Positions 1-5,724 of a stretch of 6,655 bases of DNA are shown piece after piece. Position numbers and translations under genes: made by a program. How positions within the stretch are numbered: position 1 is the stretch's first letter; each line of letters begins with the position of its first letter. Location: NCBI GenBank assembly GCA_002495225.1, contig DAEF01000026.1:1-6655 (forward strand), given 5' to 3'. This DNA is from Methanoregulaceae archaeon UBA288. GTDB lineage: Archaea; Halobacteriota; Methanomicrobia; Methanomicrobiales; Methanospirillaceae. The notes below the pieces were generated by a model. That model had not been told where the DNA came from and ran no database searches. It saw only the letters and a list, made by a program, of their open reading frames with translations.

Positions 1-120
1 CAGATTTCCGCATTGCCAGTACCAATGTCAGAACCAACTCCGGTCTTGCCGGGGACGTTGATTCTCCATCACAGAGGGAATTATGTATGAGTTAATACAT
101 TATAAAGGTTGTCATCGTGC

Positions 121-139
121 CGCGCTGCGAAGCAGCGCG
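121..139. repeat. Extra hairpin a of repeat unit 1
   Basis: Perfect 8-bp inverted repeat CGCGCTGC / GCAGCGCG with a GAA loop. Its right arm continues into CAGCGCGAGGT (133-143), an 11-mer found exactly at 278-288 and 450-460 in the hairpins of units 2 and 3, so it belongs to the same element family. Confidence 0.7.
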
Positions 140-155
140 AGGTGCACATAACACG

Positions 156-174
156 CGCATTGCAGCGCAATGCG
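156..174. repeat. Extra hairpin b of repeat unit 1
   Basis: Perfect 8-bp inverted repeat CGCATTGC / GCAATGCG with an AGC loop, 35 nt after hairpin a. It differs from hairpin a at two stem pairs, and both differences are compensated in the opposite arm. The flanks are also related (GCGAGGTGCACATAACA after a, GCGAGATACTCATGTAGCA after b), which suggests a local duplication of about 35 nt. Confidence 0.7.
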
Positions 175-268
175 AGATACTCATGTAGCACCCCAGGGCA
201 CTTAAACCCTTTGTGTCGTGCCCATCCTCGCGGACGAGCACCCATTAGCTCGGCGGCAGTTCACCGCC

Positions 269-440
269 CTCGCGCATCAGCGCGAGGTAATAATGAATGT
301 CGTCAGAGCATATAAAGGATTCCCCGACACCAATCGGCTGAACCATCCCGGAGGGGAGGCCATTCCCGGAGGAATCGGGGAAGCCCGTGTCGCGGAGATC
401 GATTACGACGCCCGCCCACCCGACCGTCATTCGACAATCG
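269..440. repeat. Repeat unit 2 (172 bp)
   Basis: The unit opens with a perfect 7-bp hairpin at 269-286 (CTCGCGC, loop ATCA, GCGCGAG). It is followed by GTAATAATGAATG and a TATA-like CATATAAAGG at 309-318. The body has an 8-bp inverted repeat, TTCCCCGA at 320-327 with TCGGGGAA at 375-382, enclosing smaller hairpins (ATTCC 362-366 with GGAAT 371-375). It ends with the block at 406-428 that is shared with unit 3. Confidence 0.75.
309..316 (-). promoter_or_regulatory. TATA-like box of repeat unit 2
   Basis: On the minus strand this reads TTTATATG, close to the archaeal TATA consensus, with the purine-rich GGGGAAT upstream that could serve as a TFB recognition element. Its centre lies about 26-27 nt before the hairpin edge at 286, a normal archaeal TATA-to-start distance, so a transcript would begin with the hairpin. 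Read on the plus strand (TATAAAGG) it could instead drive rightward transcription into the unit body. No expression evidence is available. Confidence 0.35.
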
Positions 441-611
441 CTCGCGCGTCAGCGCGAGGTAATAATGAATGACGTTCGGACATATAATTGCTTCCACGAC
501 CCCACCCAGAATGCGCATCCAGGAAGAGATGCGGACCCGAACGAGGCGGGAAAACCCATGTCGCGGGCATCGAATCCGACGCCCGTCCACCCAACCATCC
601 GGGGATGATCG
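441..611. repeat. Repeat unit 3 (171 bp)
   Basis: The hairpin at 441-458 (CTCGCGC, loop GTCA, GCGCGAG) differs from that of unit 2 only by one loop base. The following GTAATAATGAATG is identical, and the TATA-like ACATATAATTG at 480-490 is in the same position. The middle differs strongly from unit 2 but again folds: CGCATC at 514-519 pairs with GATGCG at 528-533, and CGGGC can pair with GCCCG around the conserved block 577-599. One single-base gap separates it from unit 2. Confidence 0.75.
481..489 (-). promoter_or_regulatory. TATA-like box of repeat unit 3
   Basis: AATTATATG on the minus strand, exactly 172 bp from the box in unit 2 and at the same 26-27 nt distance from the hairpin edge at 458. 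The box is kept while the surrounding bases differ, which mildly supports function. Confidence 0.33.
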
Positions 612-670
612 CTTCGCACTGAATGCGAGGCTATAGTTTTGGCTTTGTCATCAGAAATACTTAGCTGGGA
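612..670. repeat. Repeat unit 4, decayed partial copy
   Basis: CTTCGCA, loop CTGA, ATGCGAGG at about 612-630 takes the place of the unit hairpin at the expected 171-bp step and still forms a 6-7-bp stem with one G-T pair. Downstream, GTCATCAGAAATACTTAG (about 648-665) resembles GTCGTCAGAGCATATAAAGG of unit 2, but the TATA-like core is broken. Similarity fades after about 670. Confidence 0.45.
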
Positions 671-795
671 GTGATCTCATCCCCCCTGGGCCCACCAGCT
701 GGCAAACCCCTTCGACCAGGAAAAAAGACCCTCCGCGCAGCTGTGATGCCCCCCCGTACGGAACTGCCACTCGTGCAGCGCGCAACGAGAACGGT
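671..795. other. Gene-free stretch downstream of scpA
   Basis: I see no convincing gene here. It contains C-rich runs (six C at 680-685, seven C at 749-755), the palindrome CCAGCTGG at 695-702 and the A6 tract at 721-726. Together with the repeat array to its left it forms a gene-free region of almost 800 bp. Confidence 0.6.
721..726 (-). terminator. Possible oligo-T terminator of the smc-scpA operon
   Basis: On the minus strand the sequence reads GGAGGGTCTTTTTTCC, with six T about 70 nt after the scpA stop codon. Archaeal RNA polymerase can terminate at T-rich tracts without a hairpin. It is the only such tract downstream of scpA before the repeat array. A single T6 run is weak evidence. 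Confidence 0.3.
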
Positions 796-1542
796 TCAGA
801 GCCCGTCCCCTGCCGATGGCGCGCTCTCTTCCTCCGCGCGCGGTTCCTCGCCGAGGGCCGGGAGAATATCGATCTCTCCGAAGAACTCCTCCTGGACCAG
901 GACGACGGTCCCATCCAGCATCAGAAACAGGAGGGGGATGTAGAGATCGATCACGCGCCACCCGCTGACCCGGACGAGGGACGAGATCGTCAACCGCCCC
1001 CCCTCCGCGAATCCGGCCAGGCACCACGCGAGCACCCGGTGCGCCGCGTCGCGGTATCCCTCCTCGTGCGCGATCCCGATCACCTCGGCGGGGTCGATCG
1101 GGAGCGGCAGGACGCGGACGCACCGCCGGCGGCGCTGTTCGTCCCGCTCCATGTACCGCAGGACGGTGATCAGGTCGAAGAGCGTCTCGGGCCGCTTCCG
1201 GAGTCGTTTTCGTTCGAGCCGGCGATTGATCTCCGCCTCGAGACGGGCGATCGGTTCGCCGCCGAGAGGCTCCTCGAGGGCGTCCCAATCGACGATCTCG
1301 TCCTCTTCGAAGAGGTCATCGTCCTCACCTTCGTCCGGCGGATCGAGGAGGTACTCGGACTTCATCCGGAGCAGGAGCGACGCATAAAAGAGAGTCCGAC
1401 CCGAGATCCGCAGGTCGAGGGTCTTCTGGTGCTCGAGCTCCGAGAGGAACCGGTCGGTCACCTCGACGATGTCGATCCGCCAGGGGTCGATCTCGCCCCG
1501 CTCGGCCATGCCGACCAGGATGGCGACCGGTTCTTCAATCAC
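796..1542 (-). CDS. scpA: Segregation and condensation protein A (kleisin ScpA)
   Basis: ScpA is the kleisin that bridges the two heads of an SMC dimer in the prokaryotic condensin. The 248-residue product has the family's three parts. An N-terminal helical region (about 1-66) carries PVAILVGMAERGEIDPWRID and VEVTDRFLSEL, then the helix SLLLRMKSEYLL (55-66), and should contact the SMC neck. A very acidic linker follows (about 67-92). A basic segment and a C-terminal winged helix (about 165-235, ending near FFGEIDIL) should bind the SMC head cap. I place the start at GTG 1542, which gives MIEEPVAIL, the usual ScpA beginning, and overlaps the smc stop (TGA 1537-1535) by 8 bp. An in-frame TTG at 1563 would add seven residues. 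No clear Shine-Dalgarno precedes either start, so translation is probably coupled to smc. Length is normal for the family. Confidence 0.9.
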   Translation of the reverse strand: MIEEPVAILVGMAERGEIDPWRIDIVEVTDRFLSELEHQKTLDLRISGRTLFYASLLLRMKSEYLLDPPDEGEDDDLFEEDEIVDWDALEEPLGGEPIARLEAEINRRLERKRLRKRPETLFDLITVLRYMERDEQRRRRCVRVLPLPIDPAEVIGIAHEEGYRDAAHRVLAWCLAGFAEGGRLTISSLVRVSGWRVIDLYIPLLFLMLDGTVVLVQEEFFGEIDILPALGEEPRAEEESAPSAGDGL

Positions 1543-4500
1543 CAGTACGCACGCCCGTGACAAGTGTGGATTTGTCGGGCCGGACGGTCACGCCGACGAT
1601 GCGGTCCGCGCTGTCGATCATCGGTTTTCTGAGCGAGACGATGATGAACTGCGACTCGGACGCGATCGTCCGGATCATCGAGGCGATACGCTCGACGTTC
1701 GAGCCGTCGAGCGACATGTCCACCTCGTCGAACGCGTAGAACGGCGCTGGCATGTACTGCTGGATCGAGAAGATGAACGCCAGGGTCGTGAGGGACTTTT
1801 CACCCCCCGAGAGGGCCGAAAGAAGGTGGACGGCCTTGTCCCGCGGTTGCACCGCAAAGGTCATCCCCCCCTCGAAGGGATCGTCCTCGCACTCGAGGAC
1901 GAGCCGGCCGCTGCCGCTCGTGAGCGTCGCGAAGATCCGCTCGAAGTTCCCGTTGATCGCGGTGAACGCGGTGCGGAACGTCTCGAGTTTCTGCGTCTCG
2001 AAATGGGCGATCCGCTCGAGCAGGGTTTCGCGCTCGAGCGACAGCACGCCGACCATCTCCGTCCGTTCGGTCACGCGCGTTCCCACGCGATCATACTCCT
2101 CGACCGCGAGCATGTTGACCGCGCCGAGACGCCGGAGGGTCAGCTCGGTCGACGCGATCCCCTCATCGATCTCGGCGAGCGTCATGGTCGTGGTCCGTCC
2201 GGCCGCGCGCTCACGGAGGGCCGCGCACTCGCCGTCCAGGGCCTTTGCCCGCTCGACGCAGACCTCGATCTGGAACCGGACCCTCTCGAGCCGTGCCTCG
2301 ATCTCGAGCAGGGCCCGTTCCAGGTCGAGGATCGACGTCTGGAGCTCGCCCCGGCGGCGCCGCAGGTCCTCGAGCTCGACCGAATAGCTCTGCTGCCGTG
2401 CCTCGAGACCCCGGATCTCCTCCTCCCCCGCGGCGATCCGGGCCTCGAACTCGCGTGTCTCTTCGTCGAGCTGCCGGTTCTTCTCCTCGAGGCGCTCCCG
2501 CTCCCCGGCCAGTTCCTCGATCCGACGGGTGAAGTAGACCCGCTCGCGCTGGGTGTCTGCGACATCCGCCTCCTTGTTCCGCAGGCGCCGTTCGACCTCG
2601 TCGAGCTCGGTCCGGGCCCGCTCTCGCTGGTCGGTCAGGGCCGGGATCTCGGTCTCCTCAAGCTCCTTTCTGAGCGAGGCTACGCGCCGGTTGATCCGTC
2701 CGATCTCGTCCTGGAGCGTGTCGAGGGCCTGCTCGACCTCGGCGCGCTCCGCGATGGAGGCGGCACCCTCGTCGTCGAGTTCCTTCTCGATCCCGGCGAG
2801 TTCGGAACCCTCGAGCGTGAGCGCCTGGATGCGCCGTTCGTACTCCTCGATCAGGACGCCGCACCGGGCGGCTTCCTGGTCGGCGCGCGAACGCGCGGCG
2901 CGGAGCGTCTCGGACTCCGCTGTGAGCCGGCGAACCGCCTCGTCGAGTGTGGCCGCCTCCGCCTCCTGGCCCGCGATCGTGGCAAGCAGCCGGCGGACCT
3001 CGTCCTCGACAGAGGCGGCAAACCCGCGCACGGACCGCTTCTGGAACCCCCCCGTCATCGCGCCGGTCTTCTCGAGCAGTTCCCCTTCGAGCGTGACCAT
3101 CCGGTGACGGCCCAGCAGCCGGCGCGCCTGGGCAAGGGTCTTCACCACGAGGGTCCCCCCGAAGACGAGGCCGAACGCACGCTCGTACTGCGGGTCGAAC
3201 CGGACCAGGTTGACCGCGTAGTCGATGACCCCGTCGGCCGAGACAGGCGGGTACGAGGTCTCGCGAAGACGGTTGAGCGGCAGGAACGTGAGCCGTCCCG
3301 CCCGGGACTCCTTGAGATAGGTGATCGCCTGGCTGGCAACCCCGTCGTCGTCGACCACGACGTTGTTCAGGCGCGAGCCGGCCGCAGTGTTGAGGGACTC
3401 CATGTACTCGGGAGGCACCCGCCCGAGACTGGCGATCGTGCCGTGCACCCCGTCCATCCCGAGCACTGCCTCGAGCGCGCGCCCCCCCGCGTCCCCGTGG
3501 ACCTGCTGCTGGGCCTCGAGCCGCATCAGGGCCTGCTCGTTCGCGCGCTGCGCCTGCCGCACCTTCTCGAGAGCGCTCCTCTGTTCGAGCAGGGTATGCT
3601 CGGCCTTCGAGAGCGCGCCCTCCACCCGGCGGTGCTCCTCGGCGTGCCCCGCCCTCGCCCGTCCCGTCTCCTCGAGGGCGGCCCGGTCCGTGGCGACCGA
3701 TCCCTCGATCTCGGCGCGGCGAGCGGCGATCCGGTCGCGCTCCCGCGTCCGCGCCCGGCTCTGCTCGATCAGCTGGTCCTGCCGCCTGAGCAGTTCGGCA
3801 CGCTCGCCGGTCTTCTCCTCGAGCGAGCCGAGCAGACCGAAGAGGTCGGCCTGGGCCGAGGCCGTTCCTGCCTGGCCGGCGGCAAGCCGCTCCTCGATGG
3901 CCCGGAGGCGCGTCTGCACGGCAGCCTGCTCCATCGCCAGGTTTGTCCGGTCGATCGAGAGGCTCCGGACGAGGGCCTGGGCCGCCGTGGTCTTCTCCTC
4001 CATCCGCCGGGTGTCGGCGAACACCCTGTTGATGGCCTGGAGGTTCTCCTCCCGTTCGCGGCGGTGACCGTCGATCGACTGTCGGCTCGAGCGGATCGTG
4101 CCCTTCACCTCCTCGAGCTGGCTCAAAAGTTTCAGGTACTCCGCCCCGCTCCGGCGGTGTATCTCCTCGTCGAGGGCCGTGAGATCTCCCTGGAGGTAGG
4201 AGAGATCATGGGCCTGGTGCGACCGGTCCTCCTCGAGCCGGGCGCTCTCGAGACGGTGCCCGTCCGTGAGCGAGGTGAGCGCAACCTGCTCCTTCTCTTT
4301 CTCGGCGAGCTCGGCAGCCGCTCGCGCGTCCGCGTACTCCGCGAGCTGCTGCGTCAGCTGCTGGTGAACGAGCGCCTGTTCCCGCTCGACGGCCAGCTCC
4401 TCGAGCCGGCGCGACGCCTCCTGGAGCAGGAGCTCCTCGCGCTCGACCCGGTCCCTGACCACCTCGAGCTCGGCCAGCGCCTGGTCGCGCCGGTGGTCGA

Positions 4501-4978
4501 ACTCGGCCACGCCGGCGATCTCGTCGATCACGCGTCGTCGCTCGAGATCGCTCATCTCGATCAGCCGCGTGATGTCCCCCTGCATCACCACGTTGTACCC
4601 GTGCGGTCGCACGCCGAGCTGTCCACCCAGGAAGTCGGCGACCTCGCTCTGCTTCGAGAGCCGGTCGTTCATGTAGAAGTAGCTGTAGTAGCCGTTCTCG
4701 GTCCGCTTGATGCGGCGCCGGATCCGGGTACCGTCCGAGAAACGGAGCGCGACCTCTGCCGTGGAGCGGTTGCTCGAGATATTGATGAAGTCGGTCAGCT
4801 TCTCGGCACGGAGCGAGTGGGACGAGGAGAGGCCGAGCACGAACAGGATCGCATCGATGATGTTTGACTTGCCCGAGCCGTTCGGGCCGGAGATGACCGT
4901 GAAACCCTGGGAAAATGGAATTCGGGTCTTCCGGGCAAACGACTTGAAGTTGTCGATCTCCAGCTCGCTGATGAACAA
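1535..4978 (-). CDS. smc: Chromosome segregation protein SMC
   Basis: SMC is the ATPase of the condensin complex that compacts and segregates the nucleoid, working with ScpA. The 1147-residue product has a complete architecture. The N-terminal head has Walker A GPNGSGKS (31-38), an SLRAEKL arginine segment (R57) and the Q-loop Gln133 in VMQGDI. Two long coiled-coil arms (about 165-490 and 660-1000) flank a hinge at about 500-645, with GVHGTIASLG near its start and EKTGAMTGG at its end. The C-terminal head has the signature LSGGEKS (1056-1062), Walker B FYAFDEVD (catalytic-site D1084, E1085) and D-loop MSLDG. I chose TTG 4978 because it gives MFISELEIDNFKSF, the standard SMC beginning; AAGGGG lies 9 nt upstream and overlaps the previous stop codon. 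A further TTG at 5035 would add 19 residues unlike the family. The gene is second in the operon and all catalytic motifs are intact. Confidence 0.96.
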   Translation of the reverse strand: MFISELEIDNFKSFARKTRIPFSQGFTVISGPNGSGKSNIIDAILFVLGLSSSHSLRAEKLTDFINISSNRSTAEVALRFSDGTRIRRRIKRTENGYYSYFYMNDRLSKQSEVADFLGGQLGVRPHGYNVVMQGDITRLIEMSDLERRRVIDEIAGVAEFDHRRDQALAELEVVRDRVEREELLLQEASRRLEELAVEREQALVHQQLTQQLAEYADARAAAELAEKEKEQVALTSLTDGHRLESARLEEDRSHQAHDLSYLQGDLTALDEEIHRRSGAEYLKLLSQLEEVKGTIRSSRQSIDGHRREREENLQAINRVFADTRRMEEKTTAAQALVRSLSIDRTNLAMEQAAVQTRLRAIEERLAAGQAGTASAQADLFGLLGSLEEKTGERAELLRRQDQLIEQSRARTRERDRIAARRAEIEGSVATDRAALEETGRARAGHAEEHRRVEGALSKAEHTLLEQRSALEKVRQAQRANEQALMRLEAQQQVHGDAGGRALEAVLGMDGVHGTIASLGRVPPEYMESLNTAAGSRLNNVVVDDDGVASQAITYLKESRAGRLTFLPLNRLRETSYPPVSADGVIDYAVNLVRFDPQYERAFGLVFGGTLVVKTLAQARRLLGRHRMVTLEGELLEKTGAMTGGFQKRSVRGFAASVEDEVRRLLATIAGQEAEAATLDEAVRRLTAESETLRAARSRADQEAARCGVLIEEYERRIQALTLEGSELAGIEKELDDEGAASIAERAEVEQALDTLQDEIGRINRRVASLRKELEETEIPALTDQRERARTELDEVERRLRNKEADVADTQRERVYFTRRIEELAGERERLEEKNRQLDEETREFEARIAAGEEEIRGLEARQQSYSVELEDLRRRRGELQTSILDLERALLEIEARLERVRFQIEVCVERAKALDGECAALRERAAGRTTTMTLAEIDEGIASTELTLRRLGAVNMLAVEEYDRVGTRVTERTEMVGVLSLERETLLERIAHFETQKLETFRTAFTAINGNFERIFATLTSGSGRLVLECEDDPFEGGMTFAVQPRDKAVHLLSALSGGEKSLTTLAFIFSIQQYMPAPFYAFDEVDMSLDGSNVERIASMIRTIASESQFIIVSLRKPMIDSADRIVGVTVRPDKSTLVTGVRTGD

Positions 4979-4991
4979 AGACGCGGGCCCC

Positions 4992-5612
4992 TTATCGTTT
5001 CTTCGGTGGGCGAGGCAGTTCCTGCTCGTCGGCAAAGATCACCGCGTCCACGTGCCGCCCGGAGCGGTCGCCGGTTGGCCGCATCCCCTGTCGCCGGCTC
5101 TGGGGTCCGTTCGGCGCGATGATGTACTCGTTCTTGTGCCGCAACTCGGGCTTGATCGTCCCGTCGGGCTGCATGATCAGGTCCATCTCTTCGCTGGAGA
5201 CCGTGGCAGCGGGAACGGGCTCGACTGAGAGCGGCTGACGCGACGCCAGGGACGGCAACGGCCCGAGCTTCTCCGCGTTCCGCGGACGGACAAGGACCGT
5301 GGGTGCGGACGACGGTTGCGAGGCGGCAACAGTCCCCCGTGCCGCTCCGGGACGGGCACCGGTCGTTTGCCCCTCGAACCGATCGGCCGTCTTGACCAGC
5401 TTGAGCGTGAGCGCCTTCAGATCCAGGACCTCCCCGGTCAGGCCCTTCACAACGGCCTCCAGCTCGCGTACGCGCCGTTCGAGTGTCGCGGCCCGGTTGT
5501 CCTCCGTGACCGGAGCCGGTCCATTGTCGACCTCCCGCAGCTGCTCGAGTACGCGCTCCTTCTCCTCGAGCTCGTGCTCCAGGTATTTGATCTTCGCATC
5601 CTTCATGGCCAT
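4992..5612 (-). CDS. Coiled-coil protein of unknown function upstream of smc
   Basis: I do not recognise the family. The 206-residue product begins with two charged heptad-rich segments (about 3-27, DAKIKYLEHELEEKERVLEQL, and 40-80, LERRVRELEAVVKGLTGEVL). These are followed by a Pro/Ala/Ser-rich, probably disordered linker (81-140). The C-terminal part has three short hydrophobic motifs set in polar sequence: MDLIMQPDGTIKPE (143-156), NEYIIAPNG (161-169) and VDAVIFADEQE (188-198). It ends in the basic tail PKKR. No signal peptide or membrane segment is visible, so it should be cytosolic. The start at ATG 5612 is supported by GGAGGG (5623-5618) 5 nt upstream; an in-frame frame continues further upstream without a ribosome site. 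It ends 13 nt before smc, so it should be first in the smc-scpA operon. A role as SMC partner or DNA-associated scaffold is inference only. Confidence 0.85.
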   Translation of the reverse strand: MAMKDAKIKYLEHELEEKERVLEQLREVDNGPAPVTEDNRAATLERRVRELEAVVKGLTGEVLDLKALTLKLVKTADRFEGQTTGARPGAARGTVAASQPSSAPTVLVRPRNAEKLGPLPSLASRQPLSVEPVPAATVSSEEMDLIMQPDGTIKPELRHKNEYIIAPNGPQSRRQGMRPTGDRSGRHVDAVIFADEQELPRPPKKR

Positions 5613-5617
5613 GCGTG

Positions 5618-5623
5618 CCCTCC
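5618..5623 (-). promoter_or_regulatory. Ribosome binding site of the coiled-coil gene
   Basis: GGAGGG on the minus strand, 5 nt before ATG 5612. It is the strongest Shine-Dalgarno in the operon and fixes the start at 5612 rather than at the in-frame ATG 5606 or at codons further upstream. Confidence 0.7.
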
Positions 5624-5646
5624 GGTGAAAAGATGCGACGGGGAAG

Positions 5647-5661
5647 GTTATATTATTTACA
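5647..5661. promoter_or_regulatory. Shared A/T island, likely divergent promoter for glyA and the smc operon
   Basis: GTTATATTATTTACA is the only long A/T island in the 112-bp gap between the divergent genes. On the minus strand it reads as AAATAATATAAC about 40 nt before ATG 5612, predicting a start near 5627 and a short leader containing the GGAGGG site. On the plus strand TTATATTA follows the purine-rich GGGAAGG and lies about 70 nt before ATG 5725, giving a leader of about 45 nt. Positions follow usual archaeal TATA spacing; which strand is used is not shown by the sequence. Confidence 0.45.
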
Positions 5662-5724
5662 ATCCGTATCGGGCAACGCGGGCCGAAGAAACACTCATAC
5701 ACCCCGGAGTCCAAAATTGTTTAT

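Larger units (their letters stand above)
64..268. repeat. Repeat unit 1, long variant with two extra hairpins
   Basis: This is the most diverged complete copy. The stretch CTC...CATCACAGAGGG...ATGTATGAG at 64-91 matches CTCGCGCATCAGCGCGAGG...ATGAATGTC of unit 2, but the palindrome has decayed to a 3-bp CTC/GAG stem. TATAAAGG at 101-108 sits 18 nt after the first ATG, exactly as in unit 2. The unit is about 33-38 nt longer than the others, because two perfect 8-bp hairpins (121-139 and 156-174) are inserted after the TATA-like box. An internal inverted repeat, GGGCAC at 196-201 with GTGCCC at 218-223, and a small CTCG/CGAG hairpin at 227-238 lie further on. Confidence 0.55.
64..670. repeat. 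Degenerate tandem repeat array, about 172-bp units
   Basis: Four related units lie head to tail: 64-268, 269-440, 441-611 and a decayed partial copy from 612. The best-conserved stretch is 269-299 against 441-471 (31 nt, one mismatch by eye). A second conserved block is 406-428 against 577-599 (three mismatches in 23). The phase is kept: ATGAATG at 293 recurs at 465 (172 bp), and GTGTCG at 387 recurs as ATGTCG at 558 (171 bp) and as GTGTCG at 213 (174 bp upstream). Each unit has a hairpin of GCGCGAG type, then an A/T-rich stretch, then a TATA-like box, then 100-120 nt of GC-rich structured sequence. The open frames here do not stay in register between copies, so I read the array as non-coding. 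It lies downstream of scpA. The period is too long and the similarity too low for CRISPR. No family is recognised. Confidence 0.75.

Noticed and set aside
3..95. A 30-codon open tail at the left edge, ending RELCMS and TAA at 93-95
   Set aside because: It could be the end of a gene outside the window, but it is short, shows no recognisable motif, and its last third overlaps repeat unit 1.
245..590. Minus-strand frames across the array sharing IHYYLAL
   Set aside because: The shared peptide is only the translation of the conserved spacer and hairpin; the rest is Arg-rich and unlike a protein, and no ribosome site precedes either start.
564..599. tRNA T-arm-like CGGGC...TCGAATCC...GCCCG
   Set aside because: The loop is 12 nt rather than 7, and no acceptor, D or anticodon arms fit around it.
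218..608. Two overlapping plus-strand frames with GAGGT close before ATG at 293 and 465, giving peptides that begin MNVVRAY and MNDVRTY
   Set aside because: The similar beginnings follow from repeated DNA. A one-base gap puts the later conserved block in different frames in the two copies, so there is no sign of protein-level conservation. The GAGGT is part of the hairpin arm.
64..670. CRISPR array or integron attC cassette array
   Set aside because: The repeats are too far apart (about 172 bp), too diverged, and not separated by uniform spacers. No GTTRRRY/RYYYAAC core sites are seen at the hairpins.
1039..1560. Open frame on the plus strand opposite scpA
   Set aside because: Same codon-aligned antisense effect; the minus strand encodes a clear kleisin.
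1900..4600. Very many CTCGAG palindromes
   Set aside because: They come from Leu-Glu and Glu-rich codons (CTC, GAG) of the SMC coiled coil in a GC-rich genome, not from a regulatory repeat.
1469..4867. An 1132-codon open frame on the plus strand opposite smc
   Set aside because: It is codon-aligned with smc, so it would be broken only where smc uses TTA, CTA or TCA. Those codons are rare in a GC-rich gene. The predicted product is a low-complexity Leu/Arg/Asp/Pro string and smc has all its motifs on the other strand.
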